From Sva-07 sp963715825 (lineage in GTDB: Bacteria > Actinomycetota > Acidimicrobiia > Acidimicrobiales > Ilumatobacteraceae), in assembly GCA_963715825.1 (NCBI GenBank), contig CAVQSI010000018.1, positions 1 through 64,000 of the forward strand: 64,000 nt of DNA. Direction: 5' to 3'. The first letter of the stretch is position 1. Each line of letters starts with the position of its first letter. The translations under genes and the position numbers were made by a program. The notes under the pieces are model-generated. The model had not been told where the DNA came from. It did not search any database and saw nothing but the letters and a program-made list of their open reading frames with translations. Below, in pieces: positions 62,481-64,000 of this stretch.

Positions 62481-63528
62481 GAACTGAGGCCCCGATCGTG
62501 GCAGCCGAGCGAGCCCGTGCGGTGGTGCCGCGCACGATCAGTTCGCCGGGCAGCAGGCGCTCGGCGCGGTCGTACGGCTGACCCTGGATCTGGGCGAACA
62601 ACACGTCGACGGCGTGGTCGACGATGCGCGTGACCGGCTGGTGGACCGTGGTGAGCGGCGGGTCGGTGAACCGCATCAGCTCGGTGTCGTCGAAGCCGAC
62701 CACCGAGACGTCACCAGGGACGTCGAGGCCGCGTTGGCGGACTGCACGGATCGCACCGAGCGCCATCATGTCGCTGGCGGCGACGATGCCGGTGATGCCG
62801 GTGTCGAGCAAGCGCTGCGCCCCGGTGAAGCCGCCGTCGAGCGTGAAGATGGTCTCGATGACGCGGTCGTCGAGATCGCCGGTGACGCCTGCGTCCCGAG
62901 CGGCCTCGAGGAAGCCGGCAAGCTTGCGCTGCACGGGCGTGTAGCAGGTCGGTCCGATCAGCAGGCCGATGCGCTCGTGGCCCAACTCGCGAAGGTGGCG
63001 ATACGCGGTGACCGTGGCTGCGTGGTCGTCGGTCGACACGCTCGACACCGGCGGCACGCCGCTCTCGTCGGGGGCCATCGCGCCATTGATGGTGACCAGG
63101 CCGATCCCGCGGCGGGTGATCTCGTCGTAGATCGAGTGATCGGCCCGGACGTCGGCGTGGCGTCCCGACACCACGATCACGCCGGCCACGCGCCGATCGA
63201 TCAGCGAGTCGAGGTAGTCGTCCTCGGTGGCGCCGACGCGAGTGGCGCAGCACAGCACGCACAGGTAGCCGCTCGACAGCAGACGCGCCTCGACCGTCTG
63301 CACGAACTTGGGGAAGATCGGATTGTCGAGCTCCGGCACGATCAGGCCCACCACGCCAGCGTTCGGCGTGTGGTGCAGCGACTCGGGGGCGTAGCCCAGT
63401 TCCGCCAGCACCCGCAGGACGCGATCGCGGGTGGAATCGCGCACACCCTGTTTGCCGTTCATGACACGGCTGACGGTGGCCTCGCTGACGCCGGCGAGTG
63501 CCGAGACGTCCTGGAGTCGGATCCGCAT
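62476..63528 (-). CDS. LacI family transcriptional regulator (second)
   Basis: A 350-residue repressor with helix-turn-helix LQDVSALAGVSEATVSRVM (5-23), hinge region, and sugar-sensor domain (GVVGLIVPELDNPIFPKFV, LRELGHERIGLLIG, GIVAASDMMALGAIRAV, VSVVGFDDTELM). TACAGT lies seven bases before the ATG. It diverges from a second sugar-binding lipoprotein gene and likely represses it through the inverted repeat at 63549-63588. Confidence 0.93.
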   Translation of the reverse strand: MRIRLQDVSALAGVSEATVSRVMNGKQGVRDSTRDRVLRVLAELGYAPESLHHTPNAGVVGLIVPELDNPIFPKFVQTVEARLLSSGYLCVLCCATRVGATEDDYLDSLIDRRVAGVIVVSGRHADVRADHSIYDEITRRGIGLVTINGAMAPDESGVPPVSSVSTDDHAATVTAYRHLRELGHERIGLLIGPTCYTPVQRKLAGFLEAARDAGVTGDLDDRVIETIFTLDGGFTGAQRLLDTGITGIVAASDMMALGAIRAVRQRGLDVPGDVSVVGFDDTELMRFTDPPLTTVHQPVTRIVDHAVDVLFAQIQGQPYDRAERLLPGELIVRGTTARARSAATIGASVP

Positions 63529-63535
63529 GGTGGTG

Positions 63536-63541
63536 ACTGTA
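63536..63541 (-). promoter_or_regulatory. candidate -10 element of the second lacI gene (leaderless)
   Basis: TACAGT on the minus strand, seven bases before the ATG at 63528; no ribosome binding site. Confidence 0.5.
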
Positions 63542-63548
63542 CGCGTCG

Positions 63549-63588
63549 GCTGCAAGAAATGGAAGAATGTCTGCAAATTTCTTGCAGC
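63549..63588. promoter_or_regulatory. inverted repeat, candidate operator of the second LacI regulator
   Basis: Perfect 12-bp arms, GCTGCAAGAAAT (63549-63560) and ATTTCTTGCAGC (63577-63588), with 16 bp between. The right arm overlaps a shorter palindrome (CTGCAA-N5-TTGCAG, 63571-63587). In the divergent region between the second lacI and the binding-protein gene. Distinct from the TGTAARCGYTTACR sites, as expected for a different regulator. Confidence 0.6.
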
Positions 63589-63749
63589 GAGCCGTTTGTT
63601 TCCGTAATGTGAACAACAGTGACTCCTTCGCTCGCATCGTCGACGCATCCGTGCGGAAGACTGCGGTCAGGGCGTCACCGCAACACCGTGAATCAACAAC
63701 CACCTCGCCGACACCCGTCGGCATCATCACCTCCTGAGGGGGAGACACC

Positions 63750-64000
63750 ATGCGCGCATCACGCCGCTTGATCGCCTTCGCCGCCGTAGCCGCCCTGGTG
63801 GGCGCCGCCTGCGGTAGCGACGACGACACGAGCGATTCAACCACCGAGGCCACCGACGCCACCGAGACCACCGAGGGTGGCGAGGAAGCAGCGACGGAGA
63901 CCACCGAGGCGACCGAGACCACCGAGGGTGGCGAGGAAGCGACCACCGAGACCACCGAGTACCAGGCTCCCGCCCGTGGCGACGCCGACCTCGTGATCTG
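63750..64000 (+). CDS. ABC transporter sugar-binding lipoprotein (second; partial)
   Basis: Only the first 83 codons are in the window. The signal peptide ends in LVGAAC (lipobox cysteine at residue 21), followed by a long Thr/Glu/Gly linker with two ATETTEGGEEA-type repeats, and the start of the mature domain (GDADLVI). The architecture matches actinobacterial ABC solute receptors. GGGGGAG precedes the ATG. The remainder and the rest of its importer lie beyond the right edge. Confidence 0.75.
   Translation, partial: MRASRRLIAFAAVAALVGAACGSDDDTSDSTTEATDATETTEGGEEAATETTEATETTEGGEEATTETTEYQAPARGDADLVI

Overview
The window is GC-rich chromosomal DNA of a free-living actinobacterium, most likely of the class Acidimicrobiia (Ilumatobacter-like). 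I infer this from the gene order argS-lysA-hom-thrC-rho-rpmE-prfA-prmC ... rpiB-glyA-wecA-atp, the F-ATPase with two b subunits and an unfused delta subunit, the adjacent DUF1800/DUF1501 exported-protein genes, and many apparently leaderless genes. No 16S gene is present, so the assignment is an inference.

Layout. 1-7570 (minus): ATP synthase operon (atpZ-like, atpI-like, a, c, b, b', delta, alpha, gamma, beta); beta runs off the left edge and carries three apparent frameshifts. 7709-10753 (minus): wecA-like, glyA, rpiB. 10819-18174 (plus): an oppositely oriented block with a thiolase-like protein, a minus-strand lipoprotein, nucleoside hydrolase, zinc dehydrogenase, S9 peptidase and a TerB-like protein. 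18199-35254 (mostly minus): prmC, prfA, a conserved hypothetical, DUF1501 and DUF1800 proteins, rpmE, rho, thrC, hom, lysA, argS, plus a DinB-like protein and an orphan PemK-like protein. 35388-43839: DoxX-like protein, a group of small envelope proteins, and a 1145-residue putative carbohydrate-active protein. 43981-48629: an islet of about 4.6 kb bounded by an intact tRNA-Arg(CCG) gene and a 24-bp copy of its 3' end. The islet holds a decayed VapBC-type module, a MazEF-type module, two hypotheticals and an esterase, but no recognisable integrase.

48705-62384 is a carbohydrate-use region. A minus-strand GH13 glucosidase-DUF4032-deoC operon diverges from a LacI regulator. A sugar ABC importer follows (lipoprotein, an unusually long permease, a second permease). 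Then come an aldo/keto reductase, an SsuD-like flavin monooxygenase and a YeiH-type putative sulfate/sulfite exporter, and finally, on the other strand, an MsmK/UgpC-type ATPase. Three near-identical palindromes (TGTAARCGYTTACR) lie before GH13/LacI, before the binding protein and before the ATPase, so these units probably form one regulon. The reductase-monooxygenase-exporter trio resembles the oxidative sulfoquinovose (sulfo-SMO) logic: oxygenolytic desulfonation, aldehyde reduction, sulfite disposal. This is the most interesting hypothesis in the window. From 62476 a second LacI gene and a divergent second binding-protein gene, cut by the right edge, begin another sugar uptake locus.

Sequence-quality caution: single-base frame shifts interrupt three otherwise well-conserved genes (atpD three times, the DUF1501 gene, the DUF2510 gene). 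They look more like base-calling or assembly errors than biology. A window-wide pattern worth keeping is a TANNNT element 6-9 nt before the start codon of at least 16 genes, which suggests widespread leaderless transcription.
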